This document shows positions 4,898-5,021 of a stretch of DNA of 5,021 nucleotides, in pieces. Origin of the DNA: Synechococcaceae cyanobacterium RL_1_2 (GTDB lineage: Bacteria > Cyanobacteriota > Cyanobacteriia > Cyanobacteriales > JAAUPO01); contig JAAUPO010000238.1 in NCBI GenBank assembly GCA_012033095.1, positions 1 to 5,021 of the forward strand, in the 5' to 3' direction. The position numbers were made by a program, and so were the translations under genes. The notes below the pieces were generated by a model. That model was not told the origin of the DNA. It was given only the letters and a program-made list of their open reading frames with translations, and did not search any database. Numbering within the stretch: position 1 is the first letter of the stretch; every line of letters begins with the position of its first letter.

Positions 4898-5021
4898 CTA
4901 TAACTGGGTGTAGTGGATGATCAATTCATAATCTAACCCATAGGTTTGGGCTAATTGGGCAAAATCCATAGCTTGGGCCATGGCAAAATAGGGGTTTCAA
5001 CTCCGTAAGATGAGTGTTTCC
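4898..5021 (-). pseudogene. Possible 3' end of an interrupted gene entering from the right edge
   Basis: On the minus strand, one frame runs from the right edge to TAG at 4898-4900 and is open except for a TGA at 4997-4999. Before the TGA it reads ETLILRS; after it, NPYFAMAQAMDFAQLAQ, then TYGLDYELIIHYTQL. The latter looks protein-like, with helical and amphipathic composition and few rare residues. This would fit the C-terminus of a gene carrying a nonsense mutation. Alternatives are a real gene ending at the TGA, a separate 27-codon ORF from ATG 4981, or a chance frame. I do not recognise the family, and the window cuts off the rest. Confidence 0.3.

Overview
The window comes from a cyanobacterium, most likely a low-GC unicellular or colonial type of the Cyanothece/Crocosphaera/Synechocystis kind. 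The hexamer CGATCG, core of the cyanobacterial HIP1 octamer, occurs at least 13 times in 5 kb, where about one is expected by chance. One full GCGATCGC lies at 2401-2408. The kinase has the Cys-cluster, kinase, membrane helix and extracytoplasmic domain layout common in cyanobacteria. The genus is inference.

Layout: bases 1-182 are non-coding, with an edge-truncated palindromic element. A membrane-anchored Ser/Thr protein kinase is on the minus strand (183-1727). A 1.4 kb AT-rich region follows (1728-3143). It holds two candidate single-membrane-span microproteins: a 31-residue one on the plus strand (2167-2262) and a 39-residue one on the minus strand (2742-2861). The second has a Shine-Dalgarno sequence and a good intrinsic terminator (2618-2654). 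The region also holds several inverted repeats and ends in a GC-richer, hairpin-forming ffh leader with a possible 25-codon upstream ORF. The signal recognition particle GTPase gene ffh is on the plus strand (3144-4559), followed by a perfect 14-bp inverted repeat. The last 460 bases are mostly non-coding. A minus-strand frame entering at the right edge is broken by an in-frame TGA and may be the 3' remnant of a gene.

The genes do not form an operon. The kinase and ffh are transcribed away from each other, and the two microprotein frames converge between them. Ffh inserts membrane proteins co-translationally. The kinase signals at the membrane. If translated, the microproteins would also be membrane proteins, but the sequence shows no functional link among the four. 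No tRNA, rRNA, SRP RNA, CRISPR array, transposase or phage gene is visible. The observations most worth checking are the terminator-backed minus-strand microprotein, the ffh leader and the broken frame at the right edge.
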